Below are positions 9,644 through 16,385 of a DNA stretch of 17,461 bases, in pieces (position 1 is the stretch's first letter; every line of letters starts with the position of its first letter). This stretch comes from Chitinophagales bacterium. GTDB lineage: Bacteria; Bacteroidota; Bacteroidia; Chitinophagales; CAIODY01. The notes under the pieces are model-generated. The model made no database searches, had not been told where the DNA came from, and worked only from the letters and a program-made list of their open reading frames with translations. The position numbers and the translations under genes are program-made. The DNA lies in the NCBI GenBank assembly GCA_023251415.1, contig JAHEYX010000021.1, positions 1-17,461 on the forward strand. The letters run 5' to 3'.

Positions 9644-10273
9644 TTACTTTTTGAATTGATACTTAATTCCTGAACTGAACAATGTTGCAAGTTCCCAAGC
9701 ATTTCTACCGCCGTTTTCTCTGTACTCTAAATGGTAAAAAGTTGCAACGCCAATACCAATACGTTCTGTTAAAAAGAAATGATTAGTTAATTTAACATCG
9801 ACACCTAATGTAACAAAATGTTCAATAGCTGTTGTTGGTTTAAAGGTGTCATCAATTCGCTTGTAGGGTGTATAAGTACCATGTATTGAATCTTTATAAA
9901 CTTTCGGTCCATCGTAAAAATCAACCACCACACGACTTGATTTGGTCATGTTTAAATCGTATGAGATAAAAGGCTTAACGTAAGGGTTTTTATTGTAGAA
10001 AATCCACTTCACACCAATGTAGAGTCCAAGGTGTTCGGATGTTGATAAAGGTTTAAATCTATTTTTAAAAGCATAATTATTAATGTCTGTGATTTCTTTA
10101 AAAGTCAAGTATTTACTACCTGCTTCGATATTGAATCTTTTGTTTAAAGGATATTCAGCCCCAAATCGTATTTGATGTCCAACATCTGTTTTTGTATAAG
10201 ATGAATTAATGCTTAGTTGAGCAAATGCAAAATGATTGGAAAGCAATAGCAAAATAATGAATAAATTTTTCAT
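9644..10273 (-). CDS. Outer-membrane beta-barrel protein candidate
   Basis: This encodes 209 residues. Residues 1-18 form a signal peptide (MKN, hydrophobic core, then FAFA-Q with cleavage before Gln19). The mature part has alternating hydrophobic and polar residues in short strands separated by turns (for example HQIRFGAEYPL, LGLYIGVKWIFY, HFVTLGVDVKL, LFSSGIKYQFKK) and ends in a beta strand, as expected for an 8-10 stranded outer-membrane barrel. No substrate or partner is evident. It stands alone, with a repeat-rich region upstream and the GC-rich repeat downstream. A strong hairpin ends only 13 bp before its ATG, so its expression signals are unusual. Confidence 0.75.
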   Translation of the reverse strand: MKNLFIILLLLSNHFAFAQLSINSSYTKTDVGHQIRFGAEYPLNKRFNIEAGSKYLTFKEITDINNYAFKNRFKPLSTSEHLGLYIGVKWIFYNKNPYVKPFISYDLNMTKSSRVVVDFYDGPKVYKDSIHGTYTPYKRIDDTFKPTTAIEHFVTLGVDVKLTNHFFLTERIGIGVATFYHLEYRENGGRNAWELATLFSSGIKYQFKK

Positions 10274-10286
10274 GATACCGGATTAA

Positions 10287-10318
10287 AAAAGCACTGTGAA
10301 GGTATTCACAGTGCTTTT
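10287..10318. terminator. Perfect 14-bp hairpin terminator just upstream of the outer-membrane gene
   Basis: AAAAGCACTGTGAA (10287-10300) and TTCACAGTGCTTTT (10305-10318) pair without mismatch around a GGTA tetraloop. On the minus strand the stem is followed by T bases (six in all, counting those in the stem) and then by the ATG of the outer-membrane gene at 10273, so it reads as an intrinsic terminator inside that gene's leader. It is also symmetric enough to work on the plus strand. Either it ends transcription from upstream genes and the barrel gene's own start is very close, or it is a regulated leader structure. Confidence 0.75.
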
Positions 10319-10400
10319 AAGTAAAGATAAAAAAATAGTAAACGAGTCATGGCTACTTTAATTTTATTGAATAAAAGTTAGCGCACCTTTTCCGAAATTA

Positions 10401-10528
10401 ACTGTTGGCTATTAACTGCTATTCACGAGATTACAAATAAAAAAAAGGCCGAACTCATACGAATTCGGCCCTTTTTATTCCCGTAAAAATTTAACCTAGT
10501 GAATAATGAATAGTTAATAGTGAACAGT
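10401..10528. repeat. Imperfect long inverted repeat enclosing a terminator
   Basis: The arm at 10401-10426 (beginning ACTGTTGGCTATTAACT) is, apart from a few differences and one small gap, the reverse complement of 10499-10528 (ending TAGTTAATAGTGAACAGT). Between them sits the terminator hairpin at 10447-10470. The nested structure looks like a small palindromic element or the footprint of one. The low-complexity GTGAATA/TTAATAG wording is of a kind common between Bacteroidota genes, so part of the symmetry could come from simple-sequence composition. The stretch 10319-10400 between the two terminators shows no gene. Confidence 0.4.
10447..10470. terminator. Bidirectional intrinsic terminator
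   Basis: GGCCGAA (10447-10453) and TTCGGCC (10464-10470) form a GC-rich 7-bp stem with a 10-nt loop. Eight A bases precede it (10439-10446) and CTTTTT follows, so both strands have a T-run after the stem. No intact gene ends directly at it on either side: the nearest minus-strand gene upstream stops at 10871. It probably ends the transcript from 10871-12415 after it crosses the tandem repeats. Confidence 0.8.
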
Positions 10529-10626
10529 GGTATTTGCATTTGCCTTTTTATAGTTGTTGTGTTCTACGTTATCTACTAGTAAGAACCTCTATTTGGTATA
10601 AACCGCAAACCCAATTTTTAATCCTT

Positions 10627-10865
10627 CCGCCAAAAACTAGCTTATCGCTTTTAGAATACATTTTTCTCTACTCAGAGGAGCATTTTAAACTATCATGCGC
10701 TGTATTTTGTATTCCAATTCTCAATTATCCATTCTCAATTCTCAATCCGCCAAAAACTAGCTTATCGCTTTTAGAATACATTTTCACCCTTCCAAGGCGG
10801 ATTTTAAATTATCATGCGCTGTATTTTGTATTCCAATTCTCAATTATCCATTCTCAATTCTCCAT
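10627..10865. repeat. Two tandem copies of a 119-120 bp unit
   Basis: Copy 1 (10627-10746) and copy 2 (10747-10865) both begin CCGCCAAAAACTAGC and share 38 identical bases at the start and more than 50 nearly identical bases at the end, finishing with AATTCTC-type low-complexity sequence. A central block of about 17 bases is entirely different: CTCTACTCAGAGGAGC in copy 1, CACCCTTCCAAGGCGG in copy 2. In copy 2, AATCCGCC (10744-10751) pairs with GGCGGATT (10796-10803), a relation lost in copy 1. The apparent reading frame across the region is only the repeat read through and is not a gene. The unit abuts the stop codon of the gene at 10871, so it forms its 3' untranslated region. The stretch 10529-10626 shows nothing further. 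Confidence 0.85.
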
Positions 10866-10870
10866 TTGAA

Positions 10871-11770
10871 TTAAGCTGCTTTTTCTAATTGAACCGTGAA
10901 ATTGTTTTCTCGTCCACGTTCAATTTTGATGGTTTTGACTACATCTTTGTAACCAAGCGCTTGCACTTTTAAGGTGCATTCGCCGTTGCGTACTTCGTTT
11001 AAAACCACAACACCATTGCTGTCGCTGTTACCGGTTTTTTTACTGTTGCTGATTTCGGCATGTGCTGAAGTTACTAAGTGTCCATCGGCTTGATCGGTAA
11101 TTAACACTTTAACACTGGTATGGTGTGTGCCATATGCTTGTGGTGTAGCGGTGTCAATTAACTGACCGTAAAAGATTGGATCGGCTTTGTCATAACGTAC
11201 AGCCAACATGCATAAGTCTTTTACCATTTCATCCATTTCTTTAACTAAGGCAATAAAACCTTTGCGTTGAGTTGGTGTTCCCTTACGAACTACTTCACTG
11301 GTATTTTTAGCAGCAGCAAAATCGGCAGCCAATTGATTCATGGCATCAATTTCGGTTTGCAAAACAAACAATGGCGACAATACTGCAATTTGTGCATTCA
11401 TAATATCGCGGTTAGCTAAAGCTGTAACGAATAAATCCTCATCGGCTAAATGTGTGTAATTTGATTTAGTAGTGCTTAATTGATCTTTTTGCACCGTGAT
11501 TTTTGCTTTTTTCAATCCTACACGAGCCATTTTAGATAACTTAACTAGCATTTCCGCTAATTCTACCTTTAAATCAGCTTTTGATTTGCTGTAAGGTGTT
11601 TTATCAATTGCTAAAAACTTACCTCCATCTATCATTAATGGAACTTTGGTTTGGTAATCGGTAACCACTTGCTGCATCGCAATGTTAGATGAATATTTTG
11701 GTGCATTATCGGTTAAAAATTGATTTACTGCTTGGTGCATCGTGAAGGATGCTAAAATTTTTGCATTCAT
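10871..11770 (-). CDS. Helical protein with C-terminal carboxypeptidase-regulatory-like domain, no signal peptide
   Basis: This encodes 299 residues. Residues 1-210 are predicted mainly helical, with a basic patch at 75-95 (KLSKMARVGLKKAKITVQK) and no recognisable enzyme motif. Residues 216-296 form a beta domain with the pattern of carboxypeptidase-regulatory-like (transthyretin-like) folds: SVKVLITDQADG, a small-residue turn, SDSNGVVVLNEVRNGECTLKVQALGY, then a final strand. Such domains are usually extracellular, yet the N-terminus (MNAKILASFTMHQAV) has no signal peptide or lipobox, so this one appears cytoplasmic. It lies 75 bp after the heptad-repeat gene on the same strand, and the gap shows no TAnnTTTG box, so co-transcription is likely. 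Function unknown. Confidence 0.82.
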   Translation of the reverse strand: MNAKILASFTMHQAVNQFLTDNAPKYSSNIAMQQVVTDYQTKVPLMIDGGKFLAIDKTPYSKSKADLKVELAEMLVKLSKMARVGLKKAKITVQKDQLSTTKSNYTHLADEDLFVTALANRDIMNAQIAVLSPLFVLQTEIDAMNQLAADFAAAKNTSEVVRKGTPTQRKGFIALVKEMDEMVKDLCMLAVRYDKADPIFYGQLIDTATPQAYGTHHTSVKVLITDQADGHLVTSAHAEISNSKKTGNSDSNGVVVLNEVRNGECTLKVQALGYKDVVKTIKIERGRENNFTVQLEKAA

Positions 11771-11845
11771 TTTTTATAAATTTTGTTGTTTATTAAATTA
11801 AGAGACCATTTTCTAGTTTTATTTTAAGTAGGGCATTGCGCTTCG

Positions 11846-12415
11846 CTAAGGTGGCGGACCATTACTAGTAATAATTACCGCCGCAGTACTAGGCTGCAAT
11901 ACCTCTGTTAAGTTTGTTTTGGATACCCGCACATTTCCTTTATCAAGTTTTGCAGCATCAGCCTCTAAACTTTGTTTTGAAATTTTACATTGCACTTGCT
12001 CAACCCTGTTTTGAACTTGTTCGACTTTGTTTTGACTTTGTTCAACTCTGTTTTGACTTTGTTCAACTCTGTTTTGACTTTGTTCGACTCTGTTTTGACT
12101 TTGTTCGACTCTGTTTTGACTTTGTTCAACTCTGTTTTGACTTTGTTCGACTCTGTTTTGACTTTGTTCAACCTTGCATGAACTTTTCTCAATTTCAAAA
12201 CGAATATGGTCTGCTTCTACTACCTTATTATATAGTGTGTTTTTAGTTTGGGAATCAATGCATACAATAACACTTATAATATATACACTGTTAAACGAAT
12301 GATTCAGACGACGGTTAACGCTGCTACCCCAATTAAGGGAAGCACAAATACGATTCACCCAAGCTAATTGCTTGTGCTGATTCGAATGGTTTGTGCGGTT
12401 TAGCGTTTGCATCAT
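11846..12415 (-). CDS. Heptad-repeat protein (nine VEQSQNR-type units)
   Basis: This encodes 189 residues. Residues 1-40 are polar and basic, 43-53 (SVYIISVIVCI) form a short hydrophobic stretch too short to be a sure membrane helix, and 82-144 contain nine consecutive seven-residue units (seven VEQSQNR/K, then VEQVQNR and VEQVQCK). The tail (145-189) ends in three Pro. One Val per heptad with Gln, Glu, Asn and Arg elsewhere suggests a long polar helix or a weak coiled coil. All three minus-strand frames and some plus-strand frames are open through the repeat, but the recurring base difference between units (GTT/GTC) is silent only in this frame, and the promoter box upstream fits. The start ATG-ATG is at 12410-12415. 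Function unknown. Confidence 0.62.
   Translation of the reverse strand: MMQTLNRTNHSNQHKQLAWVNRICASLNWGSSVNRRLNHSFNSVYIISVIVCIDSQTKNTLYNKVVEADHIRFEIEKSSCKVEQSQNRVEQSQNRVEQSQNRVEQSQNRVEQSQNRVEQSQNRVEQSQNKVEQVQNRVEQVQCKISKQSLEADAAKLDKGNVRVSKTNLTEVLQPSTAAVIITSNGPPP
11994..12182 (-). repeat. 21-bp tandem repeat, nine units, within the heptad-repeat gene
   Basis: Nine 21-bp units run from 11994 to 12182. On the plus strand the core unit reads CTTTGTTCRACTCTGTTTTGA written in two parts as CTTTGTTCRACTC and TGTTTTGA, and units 3-8 (12036-12161) are identical apart from the R position. The outer units (1, 2 and 9) are more diverged, as is usual at the edges of arrays grown by slippage or unequal exchange. 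Because 21 is a multiple of 3, copy-number change alters protein length in steps of one heptad without a frameshift. There are no spacers, so it is not a CRISPR array. Confidence 0.95.
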
Positions 12416-12487
12416 TTTCTTTTTTTAGTTTATTTTGTTGCCGAAAAGCGATATTGTTTGTAGTTTTATTTTATCGCTTTGGTGATA

Positions 12488-12495
12488 CAAAACTA
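12488..12495 (-). promoter_or_regulatory. Candidate -7 box (TAGTTTTG) for the heptad-repeat operon
   Basis: On the minus strand this reads TAGTTTTG, a perfect TAnnTTTG match. Transcription would start near 12483 and give a leader of about 68 nt before the ATG at 12415. No TTG is found at the usual -33 distance. Instead the first operator-like palindrome (12518-12532) begins 22 bp upstream of the box, where the -33 element should be, so the promoter could depend on an activator or be blocked by a repressor bound there. Confidence 0.45.
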
Positions 12496-12517
12496 GTATG
12501 CCGCAATGCCTGTTGAG

Positions 12518-12562
12518 TCCGGCTAATCGGGAATTTTGATTTTCGTTTCTCGTTAAACGGGA
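12518..12562. promoter_or_regulatory. Operator-like pair A and B (15-bp interrupted palindromes 30 bp apart)
   Basis: Site A (12518-12532) is TCCGG-CTAAT-CGGGA and site B (12548-12562) is TCTCG-TTAAA-CGGGA. Each is a 5-bp inverted repeat around a 5-bp AT-rich centre, with one mismatch in the arms. The start-to-start distance is exactly 30 bp, about three helical turns, so both would face the same side of the DNA. Site A sits just upstream of the -7 box of the minus-strand operon. With pair C and D they form a four-site family in one intergenic region. Binding by the adjacent helix-turn-helix protein is inference. Confidence 0.6.
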
Positions 12563-12659
12563 TTGGGCGATTTTTAAGAGCAAATGCTTACCTGTATTGG
12601 CTTACAAGGCTATTTTGCCTACTTTTTACCGTTTTTTAATGACCTTGCAACTGCTTGCA

Positions 12660-12704
12660 TCCCGTTTATCGGGACAAAGATCAAGCTCGTCTCGATAATC
12701 GGTA
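12660..12704. promoter_or_regulatory. Operator-like pair C and D (15-bp interrupted palindromes 30 bp apart)
   Basis: Site C (12660-12674) is TCCCG-TTTAT-CGGGA, a perfect interrupted palindrome. Site D (12690-12704) is TCTCG-ATAAT-CGGTA, a weaker copy. Their start-to-start distance is again exactly 30 bp. The pair lies 118-162 bp before the ATG of the helix-turn-helix gene at 12822. GCCGAAAA (12440-12447) and TTTTCGGC (12732-12739) are an outer inverted pair flanking all four sites. A weak -7-like TATTTTTC (12789-12796) would start transcription close to that ATG. The rest of 12416-12821 holds no gene. Confidence 0.6.
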
Positions 12705-12821
12705 CGGAAATACAAGGTTCAAAAAAGTCGATTTTCGGCTTGAAACACCTGTAAATGGTGTGTTTTTTAAAATTCATCCATTTTTTTCTATTTTTCAAGC
12801 GCTAAAAAAACACCCCCTAAA

Positions 12822-13808
12822 ATGGTAACTATTGAAGAGTCAAAAAACGAACAAATCAGGTTCTTTAACCATCTAAAAGCTATCTATTCCGACAATGTAA
12901 GATTTCCGTTATATATAGCAGAACTACTGAACGTGGGCCGCAGTGCTGCTTATGGGCGCATTGCCGGAAACATCTTTTTATCTACGCATGAGCTCGCAGT
13001 TTTGAATGATAAATTTAAAGTACCTGTCAAAAAAAAATACTTCAGCAATAAAAATCCGAAAGTAGGTTTTGAAATTACGGCGTTTGGTAATAGCTATTCC
13101 TTACTTAATTGGATGACCGATATATTGCAATTGTTCGAAAATTTTGCAAAAGACCCTGACGCACATTTATATTATATGGGATCCAATTTGCATTTATTCT
13201 ATTATTATAGTACACCTAATCTGGCAGCCTTTTATATTTTTTGGCTACATAAATACTGTTTGAATGACGATAGTTATGACATGAAGAAGTTCAGTATTAA
13301 GAAAGCCTTGGAATTACCTGAAGTAAAAGTAGCTGCAAAACTCTGGAAGGTGTATCAAAAAATTTCGTCAACAGAAATCTGGACACGCTATATTCTTATT
13401 ACTACGCTTGATAAAATAAAAGAAATGCGTCGTGACAATATATTTGAAAGTGAAAAGGATTATATCACTCTTTCGAATGATATCATTAAAGTAATGAATA
13501 GTTTGGATAGGCAAGCCGAACACGGTCACAAACTAGATGACCCTAAAACCAAATATAATTTATATTCATTAGAGTTGAAGCACGAAAGCAATATGGCTAT
13601 TGTAAAAGCCCATGATACATTGCATCTTTTCGACCTATTTAACAACCGCACCGTATTAATGACCTTAGATGCCGATTTCTGCAAAGCTCAACTTAAAGAT
13701 TTCGAATTGAAACTTAGAAAGAGTAAACCACTCAGCACAGGCAACCGGCAAGAAAGACACCGTATTATTAATGAATACAAAGAAGAGCTTAGTAAATTGC
13801 TGAAATAA
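12822..13808 (+). CDS. Helix-turn-helix protein, probable transcription regulator
   Basis: This encodes 328 residues. Residues 28-69 look like an XRE/BetR-type helix-turn-helix: FPLYIAELLNVGRSAAYGRI (helices 1-2 and recognition helix) then STHELAVLNDKFKV, matching the Bacteroidota pattern in which an A-x-L-L-x-[IV]-x-x-x-[SA]-A-Y-x-R-I core is followed by L-S-x-x-E. The remaining 260 residues are mostly helical and aromatic-rich, with no motif I recognise, and may be a sensor or oligomerisation domain. The last 35 residues are strongly basic. No membrane segment is evident. It is divergent from the heptad-repeat operon across 406 bp carrying four operator-like palindromes, which is the usual arrangement for a local regulator. 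Confidence 0.75.
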   Translation: MVTIEESKNEQIRFFNHLKAIYSDNVRFPLYIAELLNVGRSAAYGRIAGNIFLSTHELAVLNDKFKVPVKKKYFSNKNPKVGFEITAFGNSYSLLNWMTDILQLFENFAKDPDAHLYYMGSNLHLFYYYSTPNLAAFYIFWLHKYCLNDDSYDMKKFSIKKALELPEVKVAAKLWKVYQKISSTEIWTRYILITTLDKIKEMRRDNIFESEKDYITLSNDIIKVMNSLDRQAEHGHKLDDPKTKYNLYSLELKHESNMAIVKAHDTLHLFDLFNNRTVLMTLDADFCKAQLKDFELKLRKSKPLSTGNRQERHRIINEYKEELSKLLK

Positions 13809-14135
13809 ACTAGGCTTGTGCAAAATGATAGTTGCAAAGTGCTAGGGAATAGAAATTGATAATGGAGCATAGCAGAGTACCTTTTCGCTAATTCGTTTGG
13901 TTTGATTTTGATAAAAAAATAAAACTTGTTGAGGCAAGCTAGTACAGTAATACGTGTTTGGAGGGGCAGGCACTATTGTACAATGTGTTGTTATCGTAAA
14001 TTGAATTGTAGCGATCAAAAACCGCTAGAATAGGTCGAATAATTTAATAATCACTCAATTCAGTATCTGGTAACACAAAATAAGTAATTAATATACTACG
14101 CTGAATTAATCTAGAGCTTCAACTATTGTTCAAAG
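13809..14135. other. Intergenic region between convergent genes, no gene seen
   Basis: These 327 bp separate the 3' ends of the regulator gene (+) and the T9SS-secreted protein gene (-). Reading both strands I find no protein-like frame, no tRNA and no strong terminator. Only weak structures are present: TAGCG (14009-14013) can pair with CGCTA (14023-14027), a 5-bp stem without a T-run, and ACTAGGCTTG (13809-13818) roughly matches the inverse of CAAGCTAGT (13935-13943). I cannot assign a function to either. Confidence 0.6.
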
Positions 14136-16385
14136 TTATTGTATCGTAATTTTTCTAGTTTGTTTTCCGCCATTCGCCAATACAGTTAGCATATAAATTC
14201 CAGGTGAGTAAATATTAACAGGAATTGTTACTTGACCTGCAACACCTGGTTCTTTAATTTCCTTTTGAAGAAGTTCCTTACCATCAATTGATGACAATTG
14301 AATCATTAAAGTACTCTGCGATGGCAAAATATAATTTAATGTAATTTTATCATTACTTGGGTTTGGAAACACTTCAACATCAATATTTCTAAAGCCAAAT
14401 GGTTTTAGCAGTTTTGAAGTATCTGAAGTAGTGTTCGGTTGATTATTAACTAACCGTGAATAGTTATAAGCACCGTTTCCCACACAGTCATTTGGCGTTG
14501 ACCCGGCAATATGAAATATAGCGCCATTAATTGCATGAAAGAAACTACCATTTGGTTGAGAAAAAATATGAACATCTTTAGTGGATCGGTATTCAACATG
14601 GGCTCCTACGTTGATTTGTGACCAAGCATCTTCTAGGTTCTCTTCTGAACGTACAAACATAGGGTTTTGTAAAGTCCCTAATGTATTCCAATTATTAGAA
14701 CCTACAGTACTTGTTATAGCACTAGGAAAAACAAATGCATTCGCTTGCTCATCAATATTAATTTGATGGCGATAAATGGTATTTGTGTTGCTAGTTAAAT
14801 CCCAGCTACAACTATATTTAGGTAATGTATTTCGAAACTGAATGCAATAAAGGTTATATAATAGCATATAATCTAAACCATTGCGTGCATGATTAGAAAA
14901 GCTGTCAAGCTCTCCATTAAATTTGTTTAAGAACTTGTTTCTAGAAGACCAACCACCAATTAACCAACTTTGGCGAATTCCTTCACATGGAGCTTGCAAT
15001 AAACTTTGTTCAATATCTCCTTGTGTAATATTACAATTCTGATTATGTAACACTGCCCAGAGCAGCGGATATAAATCCCATTGGTAATCAAATAAATTGT
15101 TCATAGCTATTAGATGGTCTTCGGTTACATTTTGACCACCCCATAAATTATTCCATGAATCACCAATGGCTGCAAGTGCCATTATTTGGCTTAGATTGCC
15201 ATCACCTACACCCATTGCTGGGACCAATTGTGTACAACCCTTCCATATTAAAATAGCATCCGGAGAAGTATTTATTGCATCATAATAATTTATTCCATTA
15301 ATAAAATTAGCTGCCTTAGCCCATCCGTATGAATATCTTGTAGCGGTATTTCCTCTATATACTAATTTGTGCCCTTCATAAGCGCCTAATTGATTAGCAA
15401 TATCAGCGGAACCAAATAAAATAGCTGCCGCGGCTATTGCACCTGGGTTGGGGGGTATCACGCTTGCCCAGGAATATAATACAGAAGCAAAAACGGCAGC
15501 AGTCATTAAAGGTCCTGGTGAAAATTGCGGTTTATATAATAACCAATAATTACTTTGCATTCGACTAACAATTCGATGTACAATTTTTTTTGCTTCTTCT
15601 GCAAATGACGTTTCTCCATCAATAAAGGTATGATTAGGATAACTAGCATTCACATCAACCAATTTTGCAACCAATGATAAGCCAATCATTAATCGAATAT
15701 AATGGTCTTGGCTCATATATTGGCATTCCGGATTGCCGGTTGTAAGAAAGTTTGGATAAAAAAATTGATCTGAACATCCTTGTATTAATCCTGCAGAATT
15801 GTTTTGCGAGCCATCTGGAGTAAAAATTGGTTTATTACTTGCACCATTATGCTTAAAAACAAAATTGACATTTTTATTGTATGTTGCCATAGTGGGATAC
15901 AATGGGACATAAGGTGAAAGTGGATTAGGAAAAGTAGCATTCAGAGGTAAATCATCCCTTATTAATACTCCATCTAAACAACAATTTAAACCGGTATTAT
16001 AAATTTCTTGAGTCCAAGAATTTGCAGTATCAAGTCTATTCAGCGCCTCTAGAGCATAAAACAATTCACGAGCTGTCAAAATTGTATTAGCCCCTTCATC
16101 GCTTTGTAACTTATATTCTGTTGCAAGAACTCCAATATAGAATCCTAATTCATTTGGTGTATCATCTATTACAATTGTATTGTCATTAATAGCATTATAA
16201 ATATCTAATCGATCTGTAAATGTTAAACTTTCTCCGCTTTTAGGACCAATTCCAGTCATAAAATAGTTTAGACGGTCTCGATAATACCAATATTTACTAT
16301 TTAATTCAAGGTTAACATTAGACTGCCCGATTGCAGAATAGACATAAAATAATAAACAAATTAAAAAAGAAAATTTCCTATTCAT
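14136..16385 (-). CDS. Large secreted protein with T9SS type A C-terminal sorting domain
   Basis: This encodes 749 residues. A signal peptide (1-20, ending YSAIG before Gln21) directs export. The last 83 residues (667-749) form the type A sorting domain of the type IX secretion system: VEVFPNPSNDKITLNY, a middle strand with SSIDGKELLQ, then SPGIYMLTVLANGGKQTRKITIQ. The protein is therefore expected to cross the outer membrane and be released or attached to the surface. The region between (about 25-660) is rich in Asn, Tyr and Trp with helical stretches such as LTARELFYALEALNRL. It may be a helical toroid, but I see no catalytic signature and do not recognise the family. Its ATG follows directly on the TAA of the lipoprotein gene, so the two are translationally coupled. 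Confidence 0.88.
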   Translation of the reverse strand: MNRKFSFLICLLFYVYSAIGQSNVNLELNSKYWYYRDRLNYFMTGIGPKSGESLTFTDRLDIYNAINDNTIVIDDTPNELGFYIGVLATEYKLQSDEGANTILTARELFYALEALNRLDTANSWTQEIYNTGLNCCLDGVLIRDDLPLNATFPNPLSPYVPLYPTMATYNKNVNFVFKHNGASNKPIFTPDGSQNNSAGLIQGCSDQFFYPNFLTTGNPECQYMSQDHYIRLMIGLSLVAKLVDVNASYPNHTFIDGETSFAEEAKKIVHRIVSRMQSNYWLLYKPQFSPGPLMTAAVFASVLYSWASVIPPNPGAIAAAAILFGSADIANQLGAYEGHKLVYRGNTATRYSYGWAKAANFINGINYYDAINTSPDAILIWKGCTQLVPAMGVGDGNLSQIMALAAIGDSWNNLWGGQNVTEDHLIAMNNLFDYQWDLYPLLWAVLHNQNCNITQGDIEQSLLQAPCEGIRQSWLIGGWSSRNKFLNKFNGELDSFSNHARNGLDYMLLYNLYCIQFRNTLPKYSCSWDLTSNTNTIYRHQINIDEQANAFVFPSAITSTVGSNNWNTLGTLQNPMFVRSEENLEDAWSQINVGAHVEYRSTKDVHIFSQPNGSFFHAINGAIFHIAGSTPNDCVGNGAYNYSRLVNNQPNTTSDTSKLLKPFGFRNIDVEVFPNPSNDKITLNYILPSQSTLMIQLSSIDGKELLQKEIKEPGVAGQVTIPVNIYSPGIYMLTVLANGGKQTRKITIQ

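Noticed and set aside
10534..10869. Open frame on the plus strand across the tandem 120-bp copies
   Set aside because: It consists of the DNA repeat read through; the translated copies have no protein-like features and it ends at the edge of the repeat.
11853..11882. GGCGG/CCGCC arms around the palindrome ATTACTAGTAAT near the 3' end of the heptad-repeat gene
   Set aside because: It lies in coding sequence without a T-run, and the arms are only 5 bp; a chance structure is likely.
11994..12182. Regular short repeats that could suggest a CRISPR array
   Set aside because: The 21-bp units are contiguous without spacers, and they encode heptads in an open frame.
11914..12246. Other open frames through the 21-bp repeat on both strands
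   Set aside because: They arise because the repeat lacks stops in several frames; the differences between units change residues in these frames but are silent in the VEQSQNR frame.
12745..12768. Possible terminator before the helix-turn-helix gene (ACACC/GGTGT stem then TTTTTT)
   Set aside because: The stem has only 5 bp with a 7-nt loop, and no gene ends upstream on that strand.
13809..13943. ACTAGGCTTG and CAAGCTAGT as inverted ends of a small element
   Set aside because: The match is short and gapped, and nothing recognisable lies between the arms.
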